Source of the DNA: Butyricimonas faecihominis
Lineage (GTDB): Bacteria; Bacteroidota; Bacteroidia; Bacteroidales; Marinifilaceae
Length of the DNA: 64,000 nt
Direction of reading: 5' to 3'
Assembly (NCBI RefSeq): GCF_033096445.1
Contig: NZ_AP028155.1
Coordinates: 4,655,880 to 4,719,879 of the forward strand
Under the pieces are notes generated by a model. That model had not been told where the DNA came from and did no database searches. It worked only from the letters and a program-made list of their open reading frames with translations. Below, in pieces: positions 41,273 to 49,863 of the stretch (position 1 is its first letter; the number at the start of each line of letters is the position of its first letter). Both the position numbers and the translations under genes were made by a program.

Positions 41273-42748
41273 ATGAAATTATGGAATATCATTTGGATCG
41301 GGGTTGTACTCGTGTGTGGTGTAGGATGTTCGGATTTTCTGGATGTTCAGCCCAAGGATAAACAGTCTGAGGAACAGTTGTTTTCGACGAGAGGCGGATT
41401 CTACACGGCGGTAAACGGGATATATAACAAGGTGGCCTCCACGGCTCTTTACGGGAAAAATCTTTCTTACGAGTTGGTGGACGTGATCTCGAAACGGTAC
41501 GCACCGTTGCAATCAAACACGTACTTGACAGCGTTGAGTACCTTCGATTACACGGAGGCTTCGGTGCAGACCGGGTTATCGAACACGTGGACTGAGGCTT
41601 ACAACACGATATTGAATTGTAACGTGGTGTTGGATAATCTTGAAAAGAGCGATGGCGTGTTGTTGCCTGCTGAATACCGGATGTTGAAAGGAGAAATGCT
41701 GGCTCTCCGAGCCTTCTTGCATTTTGATATGTTACGTTTGTTCGGTCCGGTTTACAAACTTCATCCGGAGATGGAGTCGATCCCTTACAACGAGTCATCG
41801 AGAGTATCAGCCTTGCCGTTGTTGACGGCTGATTCTGTACTACATGAGAAGATTCTGCGGGATTTGGATGAGGCTGAGCGTATGCTGGTGGATAGCGACC
41901 CCGTGATTGAAGGCGGGCGGATGGCTTCGCAGGAGGGGGATGAGGATGTGTATTTGCGTTATCGCCAGTTGCGGATGAATTATTATGCCGTGCTGGCATT
42001 GAAGGCGAGGGTGTACCTGTACGCGGGAGAAGAGGCGAAAGCTTTGGCCGTGGCTCGTGAATTACTGACCGATTCGAAAGTGGATGAATATTTCCCGGCT
42101 GTTGATCCCAATAAACTTCTGGCGAATCAGGATAACCCGGATCGGGTGTTCTCGACAGAAGTGTTGGCCGGAATCTATGTGAAAGATCGGGCCGATATTC
42201 ATACTACTTATTTCAGTTCAGAACAGGCGGGAACGAATTACCTGCACCCCCGGAAGAATTACGTGAATGCGAACCTTTTCGCGGAAGAAACGCAGGATTA
42301 TCGTTTTCAATCGTGCTGGCGTACAGCTTCTAACGAGAACGAAGGAGGATATGACTTTATCAAATACGAGGAGATTGCTAAACCTACTCAAGCGGGAGAG
42401 ACCGAGTATTTTTATGCCGTTTTCATGTCGTTGATCCGGTTGAGCGAGGTGTATTATATCGCGGCCGAGTGTGAACCCGTGCTGGCAGATAAATACGAGT
42501 GGTTGAATAAAATGCGGGAGCGCCGAGGTTTGAGTGCTTTAACCGTGGTTTCGGATGAGGATTTCATGAAGCGTTTGCGTATGGAATATTTGCGGGAGTT
42601 CATGGGTGAAGGACAGATATTCTTCATGTACAAACGGTTGTATGCCCATCTCCTCAGCGATGAGAACGGGAATGATGCAAATGCTTATGAAGCTCGGGAA
42701 GAGCGTTACGTGTTGCCGTTACCTTCCGGGGAAATCGCTAATCGTTAA
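41273..42748 (+). CDS. SusD/RagB-type surface lipoprotein
   Basis: 491 aa from the ATG at 41273. The pattern gttATGAAA shared with SusC and the next two genes favours it over the ATG at 41267. The lipobox VCGVGC anchors it on the outer surface. Helical TPR-like core with conserved SusD blocks (SDFLDVQPKD, AEYRMLKGEMLALRAFLHFDMLRLFGPVY, VYYIAAECEPV, RRGLSALTV). It captures ligand over the SusC pore. Confidence 0.93.
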   Translation: MKLWNIIWIGVVLVCGVGCSDFLDVQPKDKQSEEQLFSTRGGFYTAVNGIYNKVASTALYGKNLSYELVDVISKRYAPLQSNTYLTALSTFDYTEASVQTGLSNTWTEAYNTILNCNVVLDNLEKSDGVLLPAEYRMLKGEMLALRAFLHFDMLRLFGPVYKLHPEMESIPYNESSRVSALPLLTADSVLHEKILRDLDEAERMLVDSDPVIEGGRMASQEGDEDVYLRYRQLRMNYYAVLALKARVYLYAGEEAKALAVARELLTDSKVDEYFPAVDPNKLLANQDNPDRVFSTEVLAGIYVKDRADIHTTYFSSEQAGTNYLHPRKNYVNANLFAEETQDYRFQSCWRTASNENEGGYDFIKYEEIAKPTQAGETEYFYAVFMSLIRLSEVYYIAAECEPVLADKYEWLNKMRERRGLSALTVVSDEDFMKRLRMEYLREFMGEGQIFFMYKRLYAHLLSDENGNDANAYEAREERYVLPLPSGEIANR

Positions 42749-42759
42749 ATAGTAAGGTT

Positions 42760-43593
42760 ATGAAATGGAAAATAATATTGTTTGTTTTAAGCTTGAATAT
42801 TGCTTTTAGTGCTTGTGAAAAGAAAGATATTTCGGTGTTCTCCACGGATGATACCGGGATTTATTTTCAAATGATAAGAGGGTATTACGGGACGAATACG
42901 GAAGTGTATATCGATTCACTGGACTTTTCTTTCGCTTCGGTTCAGGCTTCTATAAGAGACGTGATTCTTAACGCCACGGTTCGGACAATGGGAAAGGTGG
43001 CCGATCATGACCGTCCTTTCAAGGTGGTTGTGGATAAAGAAGGAACGACTGCCATGGAGGGAGTGCATTACGAGATTGACGTGGACACGGTGGTGATTCC
43101 CGCCGGGGAAAGCACGGCGTATGTCAACGTGCGTTTCTTCCGGACAGATGATTTAATGGAAAAATCGGTCCGTCTGGCTCTTCGTTTGGAAGATAACGAG
43201 TATTTCAAGTGTTATTTCCCGGAATATAAGAACATGAATACCTACACGACCACGGGCGTGCAGATTCACGGGGATTCATTCTCTTTCACGTTGAGTGAAA
43301 TGTACACGATTCCTTGGTATTGGAGGGTGATTATTGAAACCGATTATTTCGGGGAGTGGACGCCTAAAAAGTTTGTAGTTATTAATATGGTTTGTGGTTT
43401 TACGATGGCTGATTGGGATCGAGCAGGGGGGACCGGGGCTAAAATAATATACGGGCGTTGTGGCTTTTTCGCGACGATGGTTCAAAAGTATTTACAGGGA
43501 CAGGCGGACGCTGGAACTCCGGTGCTGGACTCGGATGGAAAATATATGCAGCTTGACCCGGATTACGCGGTAGATTATTCCCGGTATGAATAA
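42760..43593 (+). CDS. DUF4843 lipoprotein
   Basis: 277 aa. Lipobox LNIAFSAC, then a Calx-beta-like domain (TTAMEGVHYEIDVDTVVIPAGESTAYVNV) and a C-terminal region with conserved Trp/Tyr (WYWRVIIETDYFGEW) typical of DUF4843, a frequent third gene of SusCD operons. It is probably an accessory surface protein for the same substrate. It begins 11 bases after SusD. Confidence 0.85.
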   Translation: MKWKIILFVLSLNIAFSACEKKDISVFSTDDTGIYFQMIRGYYGTNTEVYIDSLDFSFASVQASIRDVILNATVRTMGKVADHDRPFKVVVDKEGTTAMEGVHYEIDVDTVVIPAGESTAYVNVRFFRTDDLMEKSVRLALRLEDNEYFKCYFPEYKNMNTYTTTGVQIHGDSFSFTLSEMYTIPWYWRVIIETDYFGEWTPKKFVVINMVCGFTMADWDRAGGTGAKIIYGRCGFFATMVQKYLQGQADAGTPVLDSDGKYMQLDPDYAVDYSRYE

Positions 43594-43610
43594 TATTAAA
43601 AAGTGATGTT

Positions 43611-45221
43611 ATGAAAATAAAGTGTATTATATTGTTTTTGTTTGGCGTATCCCTTTGTGCTTGTTTTGATGATAAGGGGAACTATGATTACCGTGATATG
43701 GCGGATATAACGATAGAGAATGTCCCGGAGGTGATCGAGGTGTTGGGAAATTCCGATCATATCGTTATAACTCCTAAAATTATTTCTTCTTTGGATGGAG
43801 AGGTGAAGGAGGATAATGGCAATTTCGAGTTCTCGTATAAGATCGAGAAGAAATCCGGGGGGACGATGGTTGCCGGGCAGAAGTGGGTGGATTTGAATCC
43901 TTCGAAAACCTTAAATTTGGACACGTTGGCCGCTTTCGCAGCCGACACGTATATCGGGTGGTTTGCCGTGACAGATAAACGTTCGGGGGTGCAGACGTCG
44001 ACCACTTTTGATATTAAAGTGTCTTCCCCGACTTACGAGGGATGGATGGTGTTGTGTAACGAGGGTGAACAGGAACGGGTGCGTATGGATATGATTTCTG
44101 TGATCTCTGCGGAACGGGTTATTCCGGCATATGATGTGTTGGCACCCTTGGGATTCCCGGAGGTGAAACACGCGAGAGGGATCGGTTTCTATCCAACCCG
44201 TCTGGCGAATCCGGATGACGTGATCTACGTGATGTCGGAAGAGGGAACGTATAAATTGAACAAGGAAACGTTCAAGACAGATGAATCTTGGAATATGAAT
44301 AACGTGGATTTCATTATTCCCCCGACCGATGAGCATGTCGTGTATTATAACACGGTGAATAGTAGTAATGCCTCGGCTGCATTGGCCTGTCTTTGCGTAA
44401 CGGATGCCGGGAATGCCTACGCGCAGGTGTTGAATACTCCCGGTGCGGCTTTCGAAAAACCGATAAATACTTCCGCCCGGGGAGAAGCCCCGACTTACCG
44501 GGTTGCCCCGTATATCGGGGTGAGCATGGCTCGTCCCGGAAATGGAAAAGCGGCTATTTTTTATGATGTGGATAACCAGCGTTTTATGGGTTGGAAACAG
44601 GGGTATGTAGATTTTTTGATGCAGGTGTTGAATCCTATCCGGGATAAAGATGGGGCTTTGTTTACATTTAAAACGGGAATGGACTTGGTGTACATGGAGA
44701 GTACCCGTTATTCCAACGGATTGGTATACGCGATCTTGCAGGATGCTGCGGGGAAACGTTGTATTTACGGTATCAATATGTCTGGTAACGGGTATGTTCC
44801 GGAATCGAAGTACGAGGATTTGAATGCTCCCGATTTTGATAAGGCGACGCTCTTTGCATTCCATTCTCAGTTCCCTTATATGTTTTATGCCGTGGGGAAC
44901 AAGGTGTATTTGCATAACTTGGGAACAAACACGACTTACCCGGTGAATAATATTGTTTTAGGGGAAAACGAGACGGTTACGATGTTGAAATTTAACCTGT
45001 ACAGGCAATGTTCATTGAAAGATCTGAACAACCAGTCGGAGGAATTTATGGCCCGGCAGTATGAACTGATGGTAGGCTCTTATAATGCTGCGACACCGGA
45101 TAACAATGGTGGTAGATTGGGATTTTACCCGGTGGATGGGGTGAATAACAGCGTGACGAAAAGGATCGAGTATAGCGGTTTTGCGAAGATTCGGGATGTG
45201 GTGTATCGTGAACGACGGTAA
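43611..45221 (+). CDS. PKD-like family lipoprotein
   Basis: 536 aa. Lipobox LFGVSLCAC, an N-terminal Ig/PKD-like domain (ITIENVPEVIEVLGNSDHIVITPKI, up to about 140), then a long beta-rich domain with propeller-like spacing (YVMSEEGTYKLNKETF, IFYDVDNQRFMGW, VYAILQDAAGKRCIYGINM). Such PKD-like lipoproteins often close SusC-SusD-DUF4843 operons and are assumed to bind ligand on the cell surface. It is the last gene before the operon terminator. Confidence 0.85.
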   Translation: MKIKCIILFLFGVSLCACFDDKGNYDYRDMADITIENVPEVIEVLGNSDHIVITPKIISSLDGEVKEDNGNFEFSYKIEKKSGGTMVAGQKWVDLNPSKTLNLDTLAAFAADTYIGWFAVTDKRSGVQTSTTFDIKVSSPTYEGWMVLCNEGEQERVRMDMISVISAERVIPAYDVLAPLGFPEVKHARGIGFYPTRLANPDDVIYVMSEEGTYKLNKETFKTDESWNMNNVDFIIPPTDEHVVYYNTVNSSNASAALACLCVTDAGNAYAQVLNTPGAAFEKPINTSARGEAPTYRVAPYIGVSMARPGNGKAAIFYDVDNQRFMGWKQGYVDFLMQVLNPIRDKDGALFTFKTGMDLVYMESTRYSNGLVYAILQDAAGKRCIYGINMSGNGYVPESKYEDLNAPDFDKATLFAFHSQFPYMFYAVGNKVYLHNLGTNTTYPVNNIVLGENETVTMLKFNLYRQCSLKDLNNQSEEFMARQYELMVGSYNAATPDNNGGRLGFYPVDGVNNSVTKRIEYSGFAKIRDVVYRERR

Positions 45222-45244
45222 GTAGTAGTAAATCAAAATGTAGC

Positions 45245-45273
45245 AATAAGTCCGGGATTATCCCGGACTTATT
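45245..45273 (+). terminator. Rho-independent terminator of the SusCD operon
   Basis: AATAAGTCCGGGA pairs with TCCCGGACTTATT around a three-base loop, followed by a T-run, 23 bases after the last stop. Confidence 0.92.
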
Positions 45274-45295
45274 TTTTATCGTGACTTATTTGTCC

Positions 45296-45363
45296 TACAT
45301 TTGCACCCGCTAATTGCATTTGGTATGCAATATATTGTAAAACAGATCACGGGGAGCCGTGAT
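45296..45363 (+). promoter_or_regulatory. Promoter and two-hairpin leader of the MATE gene
   Basis: TACATTTG at 45296-45303 is the -7 box. The leader then carries TTGCAT-TTGGT-ATGCAA (45314-45330) and ATCACGG-GGAG-CCGTGAT (45346-45363) before the start codon at 45386. No known riboswitch class was recognised. Confidence 0.45.
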
Positions 45364-45385
45364 TCTTAAAGTGCGAGAACGATAA

Positions 45386-46744
45386 ATGAAAGAGTTGGAT
45401 TTGACACAAGGCCGGGTGCCAAAGGTATTACTTCAGTTTGCCGTCCCGTTTTTAATTGCGAATGTTCTTCAAGCGTTATATGGTGGTGCGGATTTATTTG
45501 TCGTGGGACAATATGACGATGCGGCCAGTGTTGCCGCAGTTGCTATCGGTAGTCAGGTGATGCAGACCATCACGGGAATCATTCTTGGGCTCACGACGGG
45601 GACGACGGTGTTAATCGCTATTGCCACGGGAGCGAGGGACGATCGGCAGGTGGCCTCGACAATCGGTTCATCTATTTGGTTATTTGCCTTGTTGGGTATA
45701 TCGCTTACATTGGTTATGACTCTGTGTCATGGTTCGATAGCCTCGCTAATGCATACACCCGTGGAGGCGATGCGTGACACGAAACATTACATTTTGATCT
45801 GTTCCATTGGAATTCCTTTCATCATGGGGTATAACGTCATTTGTGGTATTCTCCGCGGACTGGGCGATTCCAAAACACCTCTCTATTTCGTGGGATTAGC
45901 CTGCGTGATTAATATCGTGCTTGATTTCATCTTGGTCGGGTATTGTGGTATGCGGGCGGCGGGGGCTGCCATAGCGACCATCTCGTCACAGGGAATCAGT
46001 TTCGCCACGGCGTTATGGTTCCTCTACCGGAAAGGCTTTCGTTTCGAGTTCTCGAGACATGATATTCGCTTGGATCGTATTCTTTCGAAAAAGATCGTGA
46101 CCTTGGGGGCTCCCATTGCTTTGCAAGATGCTTTGATTAATGTCTCCTTTCTCTTGATCACTGTAATCGTGAACCAGATGGGAGTGATCGCGTCGGCCTC
46201 CTTGGGTGTCGTGGAGAAAATCATTGTATTTGCCATGTTACCCCCGATGGCCATATCCTCGGCGGTAGCCACGATGACGGCACAGAATTACGGGGCGAAA
46301 TTAATCTCTCGTATGAATCGTTGTCTTTATTCGGGTATCGGGATGGCATTGGTCTTCGGGCTATCGGTTTGCATTTACTCGCAATTCCTGCCGGAAACCT
46401 TGACGGGAATATTCACGAACGATCCGGCGGTTGTTGCCGTGGCGGCGGAATATTTGCGTGGTTATAGTATCGACTGTGTACTGGTGAGTTTCGTGTTCTG
46501 TATCAACTCCTACTTTAGCGGACAGGGAAACTCCGTGTTCCCGATGATTCACAGCATGATCGCCACCTTTTTGGTGCGAATCCCCCTTTCGTATCTATTC
46601 AGTCTGATCGACCCGTCTTCCTTGTTTATCATGGGATTCGCCCCACCCATTTCGACTTTCGTGTCCTTGCTGATTTGCATTTGGTATATGCGATACACCC
46701 GAAACAAAAATCGAATGGCGGTAAACGTGGCGACTTCGTGTTAA
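45386..46744 (+). CDS. MATE family efflux transporter
   Basis: 452 aa, twelve predicted membrane helices in two halves. The N-terminal block LLQFAVPFLIANVLQALYGGADLFVVGQY and the internal-repeat equivalents (VTLGAPIALQDALINVSFLLI) are typical of MATE multidrug or metabolite exporters driven by Na+ or H+ gradients. It is followed by GNAT and DUF2867 genes on the same strand, 50-odd bases on, which may be cotranscribed. Confidence 0.92.
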   Translation: MKELDLTQGRVPKVLLQFAVPFLIANVLQALYGGADLFVVGQYDDAASVAAVAIGSQVMQTITGIILGLTTGTTVLIAIATGARDDRQVASTIGSSIWLFALLGISLTLVMTLCHGSIASLMHTPVEAMRDTKHYILICSIGIPFIMGYNVICGILRGLGDSKTPLYFVGLACVINIVLDFILVGYCGMRAAGAAIATISSQGISFATALWFLYRKGFRFEFSRHDIRLDRILSKKIVTLGAPIALQDALINVSFLLITVIVNQMGVIASASLGVVEKIIVFAMLPPMAISSAVATMTAQNYGAKLISRMNRCLYSGIGMALVFGLSVCIYSQFLPETLTGIFTNDPAVVAVAAEYLRGYSIDCVLVSFVFCINSYFSGQGNSVFPMIHSMIATFLVRIPLSYLFSLIDPSSLFIMGFAPPISTFVSLLICIWYMRYTRNKNRMAVNVATSC

Positions 46745-46795
46745 TCAAGCGGAAAATGAACATGGCCTTGTGTATAATAATTAAAATGTAGATAG

Positions 46796-47248
46796 ATGAT
46801 GAGAGTAATATCTGTACGGGAAAACCCGGAATATAAAGAGGTCGCCATAAAATATTTCCCCAGCAAGTGGACGGAAGTAGCCCCGGAAATATACGAGGAT
46901 TGTATCACTCATGCCGTGGGGAGTGAGGATGTTTTGCCACAATGGTATCTGTTGGAAAAAGAGGGGGGTATCATGGGATGTGCCGGCTTGATCACGAATG
47001 ATTTTATCAGCCGGATGGATTTATACCCTTGGCTTTGTGCCTTGTATATCGAGGAGGCGTATCGGGGAAATGCTTATGCCGTGTTGTTGATTGAAAAAGC
47101 GAAAGAAGATACCCGTAGGGCGGGATTCAGCCGTATGTACCTTTCAACAGAACACGTGGGGTATTACGAGAAATACGGGTTCCGCTATATCGGAAAGGGA
47201 TACCATCCGTGGGGCGAGAACTCCCGGATTTACGAGATCGAAGTTTGA
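46796..47248 (+). CDS. GNAT family N-acetyltransferase
   Basis: 150 aa. Single GNAT fold; the acetyl-CoA-binding motif A is LCALYIEEAYRGNAYAVLLIEKAKEDTRRAG, followed by LYLSTEHVGYYEKYGFRYIG, the typical C-terminal wedge. The substrate is unknown. It lies in a small cluster with a MATE exporter, a DUF2867 protein and a second GNAT, perhaps a resistance or detoxification set. Confidence 0.88.
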   Translation: MMRVISVRENPEYKEVAIKYFPSKWTEVAPEIYEDCITHAVGSEDVLPQWYLLEKEGGIMGCAGLITNDFISRMDLYPWLCALYIEEAYRGNAYAVLLIEKAKEDTRRAGFSRMYLSTEHVGYYEKYGFRYIGKGYHPWGENSRIYEIEV

Positions 47249-47272
47249 ACTTCTATTTAAAATGTCACACCA

Positions 47273-47725
47273 ATGAATGGTACGAACGAAACGGGTCGGC
47301 TAATTGAAAAATATCTTCCGGTGGATTACCATGACACATTTTCGGTACAAACCGACGTGAACGGGTTATCTCCGGCGGAGATCATTACAAGAATATTCTC
47401 GTATAATCCCGCATGGCTCCGGGCTTTATACAAATTCCGGGCCTTTCTCGTGAAACCTTTCGGGATCGAAACGAAAACTCCACGGGTAAAGAACTTGATC
47501 GTGGAGGAAAATGAACGGGAGGCGATCATGCGTAAGGATGATAGTCATTTACTTTTTTACGTTTCGGTATTTATTTGCCCGGAAGAAGGAGGCAGGCAGA
47601 CCACGGAAATCTCCACATGGGTGAAATATCACAACCGGATAGGTCGGATCTATTTCTTCTTTATCAAGTCGTTCCATCGGGTGATTGTCCCACGGGTCTC
47701 GAAACGGGTATTAATAAAAGAGTGA
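47273..47725 (+). CDS. DUF2867 family protein
   Basis: 150 aa, no signal peptide. The blocks YHDTFSVQTDVNGLSPAEIITRIFSYNPAWLRALYKFR and HLLFYVSVFICPEE match DUF2867, a START-like small domain family of unknown function. It starts 24 bases after the GNAT gene. Confidence 0.7.
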   Translation: MNGTNETGRLIEKYLPVDYHDTFSVQTDVNGLSPAEIITRIFSYNPAWLRALYKFRAFLVKPFGIETKTPRVKNLIVEENEREAIMRKDDSHLLFYVSVFICPEEGGRQTTEISTWVKYHNRIGRIYFFFIKSFHRVIVPRVSKRVLIKE

Positions 47726-47762
47726 TGTTCCTCTATTTTGGATCTCTTTACAAAATGTGTTA

Positions 47763-48632
47763 ATGATAAATAATATGGTAGATATTAGAATTAAATCTTT
47801 GAAAAATACGAGTTTCGATGAGTTATTCGAGGCGTTCCGGCAGGCTTTTGCCGAGTATGAGATGCAATTGAATCGTGCGGAGTTACAGGCCATGTTGAAA
47901 CGACGAGGTTTTGATCCGGAATTTTCTTTTGCCGCTTTTGACGGGGATAAGATCGTTTCGTTTACTTGTAACGGGATCGGGGATTTCAACGGGATTCGGA
48001 CAGCATACGACACGGGAACCGGAACATTGAAAGATTACCGGGGAACCGGGTTGGCAACACGGGTGTTTGAGTCCTCCATTCCTTATTTGAAGGAGGCCGG
48101 AATTAAAGAATACTTGTTGGAAGTGTTGCAACATAACACGGGAGCGGTTTCCGTTTATCGGAAGATTGGTTTCCGGGTGACGCGGGAGTTTTATTATTTT
48201 AGGGCGGAGAACAGACAGGTCCGGAACGAGGTACACGTTGATATTCCTTACACGTTACAGGCTATTCGGATCGAAGATCACGTTTCGATCTCTGATTTCT
48301 GGGATTTCAAGCCGTCTTGGCAGAATAGTTTGGAGGCGATAGGCAGGGCGGCTGATACTTTCGTTTGCTTGGGTGTTTTCACGGAAGACAGGTTGGTTGG
48401 GTACGGGGTTTTCGAACCCGTGTCCGGGGATGTTACCCAGATTGCTGTTGACAGATCGTTCCGTCGTAAGGGCATAGGTTCCTTGCTGTTTCAAAAGATG
48501 CTCGAAATGAATAAATTAAATTCCGTAAAGATATTGAACACCGATGTTACTTGCGATTCGATGACCGCATTCCTGCGCTCGAAAAATATTGAACCGACGG
48601 GAAAACAATTCGAGATGATAAGGCAGTTGTAG
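47763..48632 (+). CDS. Tandem GNAT acetyltransferase
   Basis: 289 aa from the ATG at 47763; an ATG at 47775 (MVDIRIKSLK) is also possible. Two GNAT domains: the first has TGTGTLKDYRGTGLATRVFESSIPYLKEAG, the second has VTQIAVDRSFRRKGIGSLLFQKMLEM, both with the R/Q-x-x-G-x-G/A loop. The acceptor is not predictable. It is the last gene before a repeat-rich 459-base gap. Confidence 0.88.
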   Translation: MINNMVDIRIKSLKNTSFDELFEAFRQAFAEYEMQLNRAELQAMLKRRGFDPEFSFAAFDGDKIVSFTCNGIGDFNGIRTAYDTGTGTLKDYRGTGLATRVFESSIPYLKEAGIKEYLLEVLQHNTGAVSVYRKIGFRVTREFYYFRAENRQVRNEVHVDIPYTLQAIRIEDHVSISDFWDFKPSWQNSLEAIGRAADTFVCLGVFTEDRLVGYGVFEPVSGDVTQIAVDRSFRRKGIGSLLFQKMLEMNKLNSVKILNTDVTCDSMTAFLRSKNIEPTGKQFEMIRQL

Positions 48633-48790
48633 GTGCGGTTACTGTATCGCGGTTCGACAATTCGTGTGGCCCTTTTTTAGTAAAGAGCCCGGTAGGTGAA
48701 CCCTTTTTTATAGGATTTAACGGGTTTTTCCTAGGGTAAATCATGGAAATTGCTAGGTCGTTGGGCGCCTCTTAAAAGGCTGTTAGGCGC

Positions 48791-48830
48791 TGTCGCCCGA
48801 TTGTCGCCCGATCATCGCCCGATTATCGCC
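48791..48830 (+). repeat. 11-bp tandem repeats in the gap after the GNAT gene
   Basis: TGTCGCCCGAT at 48791 and 48802, CATCGCCCGAT at 48813 and a partial fourth unit. Just upstream, GCGCCT (48765) and AGGCGC (48785) form a small inverted repeat. No gene is seen at 48633-49091. Confidence 0.8.
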
Positions 48831-49009
48831 GCCATTTTAACAAGATATAAGCAAAGATAACATTTGCCGAGAAAAAGTGTGGAGAGACAACAGGGAGGCA
48901 GCCTGCAGGCAAGAATAAATCAACGGTTACTCGTAATCCCGAGACAAGGGTAAATGTTGTTTATGTCTTTCCATTTTTGATGTATCGTTAAGGAATGAGA
49001 TCAAAATCT

Positions 49010-49042
49010 TGGTTGACATTCTGGTTGACAAATTGGTTTAAC
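49010..49042 (-). repeat. Three 12-bp units downstream of tRNA-Phe
   Basis: TGGTTGACA at 49010 and 49022 and TGGTTTAAC at 49034 have an exact period of 12, about 85-115 bases past the tRNA-Phe 3-prime end. Related arrays are at 7531, 12233 and 14580. Confidence 0.65.
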
Positions 49043-49091
49043 CGTAGTTTAAACATTGGGCTGAAAATGGCATTTTTGAGGGTAAAAGAAA

Positions 49092-49115
49092 AGAGAGTCA
49101 CTTTCGTAACTCTCT
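49092..49115 (-). terminator. Terminator of tRNA-Phe
   Basis: On the minus strand AGAGAGTTAC-GAAA-GTGACTCTCT followed by TTTCTTTT, ten bases after the tRNA 3-prime end. Confidence 0.85.
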
Positions 49116-49124
49116 CATTTTCAG

Positions 49125-49197
49125 TGGTGCCACCAGGAATCGAACCGGGGACACAAGGATTTTCAGTCCTTTGCTCTACCAACTGAGCTATGGCACC
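49125..49197 (-). tRNA. tRNA-Phe (GAA)
   Basis: 73-base cloverleaf: acceptor GGTGCCA/TGGCACC, anticodon stem AAGGA/TCCTT with loop CTGAAAA (anticodon GAA), T-arm GGTTCGATTCC. It is a single-gene unit with its own promoter and terminator. Confidence 0.95.
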
Positions 49198-49218
49198 ATC
49201 GTTATTGTTTAACGGGTG

Positions 49219-49248
49219 CAAAAGTAGGGAAAATTTTTGAAATCGCAA
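49219..49248 (-). promoter_or_regulatory. Promoter of tRNA-Phe
   Basis: Minus strand TTG (49248-49246), exactly 19 bases, TACTTTTG (49226-49219). The start would be near 49213, 16 bases before the mature tRNA. Confidence 0.8.
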
Positions 49249-49388
49249 GCGTTTAGGGAGAAAAAGTGGAGGAAAATGTAAAAAAAATGATGAATATGGA
49301 ATCGAGTTAAGGAAAACAGGCTGTGATTCAATATCTATGATAAGGGAATAAATCTGGTGTAAAATAAAGAAAAAATGCGTGATTAATT

Positions 49389-49417
49389 TTTGATTATTAA
49401 GAAATTACTTATATTTG
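49389..49417 (+). promoter_or_regulatory. Promoter of the RRM protein gene
   Basis: TTTG (49389-49392), 17 bases, TATATTTG (49410-49417). It gives a 5-prime leader of about 90 bases before the GTG start, AT-rich and without a clear hairpin. Confidence 0.6.
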
Positions 49418-49512
49418 TCGCATTAGAAGATAAATAGTTGTTTATCGTTGAAACCAAAGATATACCTCTACGTACCCTTCTATATGTATTATTAATTTTA
49501 ATTATTTTTATT

Positions 49513-49818
49513 GTGAATATTTTTGTTGCAAAGTTAAGTTCCACGACCACAAGTGAGGACTTACAGGCTCTTTTCTCAGAGCATGGTTCTGTTTCTTCAG
49601 CCAAAGTTATTATGGACAAAGAAACTGGTAACTCTAAATGTTTTGGTTTTGTTGAGATGGAAGATGAAACGGAAGGTTTCAACGCGATCAATGCCTTAAA
49701 CGAAACTGAATTCCAAGGAAGAAAAATCGTTGTGAAAAAGGCTAGACCCAGAGAAGAAGGTGGCGACGACAGAGGTCAAAGATTCCCAAGAGAAAGAAGA
49801 TTTAATTCGAATCGTTAA
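49513..49818 (+). CDS. RRM-type RNA-binding protein
   Basis: 101 aa from the GTG at 49513. The upstream ATG frame would add a hydrophobic stretch that belongs to the leader, whereas family members begin (M)NIFVAKLSS. A single RNA-recognition motif has RNP2 IFVAKL and RNP1 KCFGFVEM, followed by a basic Arg/Gly/Asp tail (PREEGGDDRGQRFPRERR). Bacteroidetes use such small RRM proteins as global RNA-binding proteins, the phylum lacking an obvious Hfq in many species. An intrinsic terminator follows. Confidence 0.9.
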   Translation: MNIFVAKLSSTTTSEDLQALFSEHGSVSSAKVIMDKETGNSKCFGFVEMEDETEGFNAINALNETEFQGRKIVVKKARPREEGGDDRGQRFPRERRFNSNR

Positions 49819-49828
49819 GAATGAGAAA

Positions 49829-49854
49829 ACAGAGAGTTTGAAAAAGCTCTCTGT
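49829..49854 (+). terminator. Rho-independent terminator of the RRM gene
   Basis: ACAGAGAG (49829-49836) pairs with CTCTCTGT (49847-49854), then a run of T. The A-rich left flank lets it also serve the convergent gene ending at 49864. Confidence 0.88.
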
Positions 49855-49863
49855 TTTTTTGTA

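Noticed and set aside
41289-41999. 236-codon antisense frame inside the SusD gene
   Set aside because: Antisense shadow of a clear SusD gene; no domain and biased composition.
43911-44915. 334-codon antisense frame inside the PKD-like lipoprotein gene
   Set aside because: Shadow of a well-supported lipoprotein gene; its His/Ile/Arg-rich translation is typical of antisense reading in this genome.
45346-45363. Guanidine-II (mini-ykkC) riboswitch before the MATE gene
   Set aside because: Two hairpins are present but the loops are TTGGT and GGAG, not the conserved ACGR.
48988-49248. 86-codon frame antisense-free over tRNA-Phe
   Set aside because: It is simply the translation of the tRNA gene and its flanks.
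49438-49512. N-terminal extension of the RRM protein from an upstream ATG
   Set aside because: The extension is a hydrophobic AT-rich translation of the 5-prime leader; family members begin at the NIFVAKLSS position, here a GTG.
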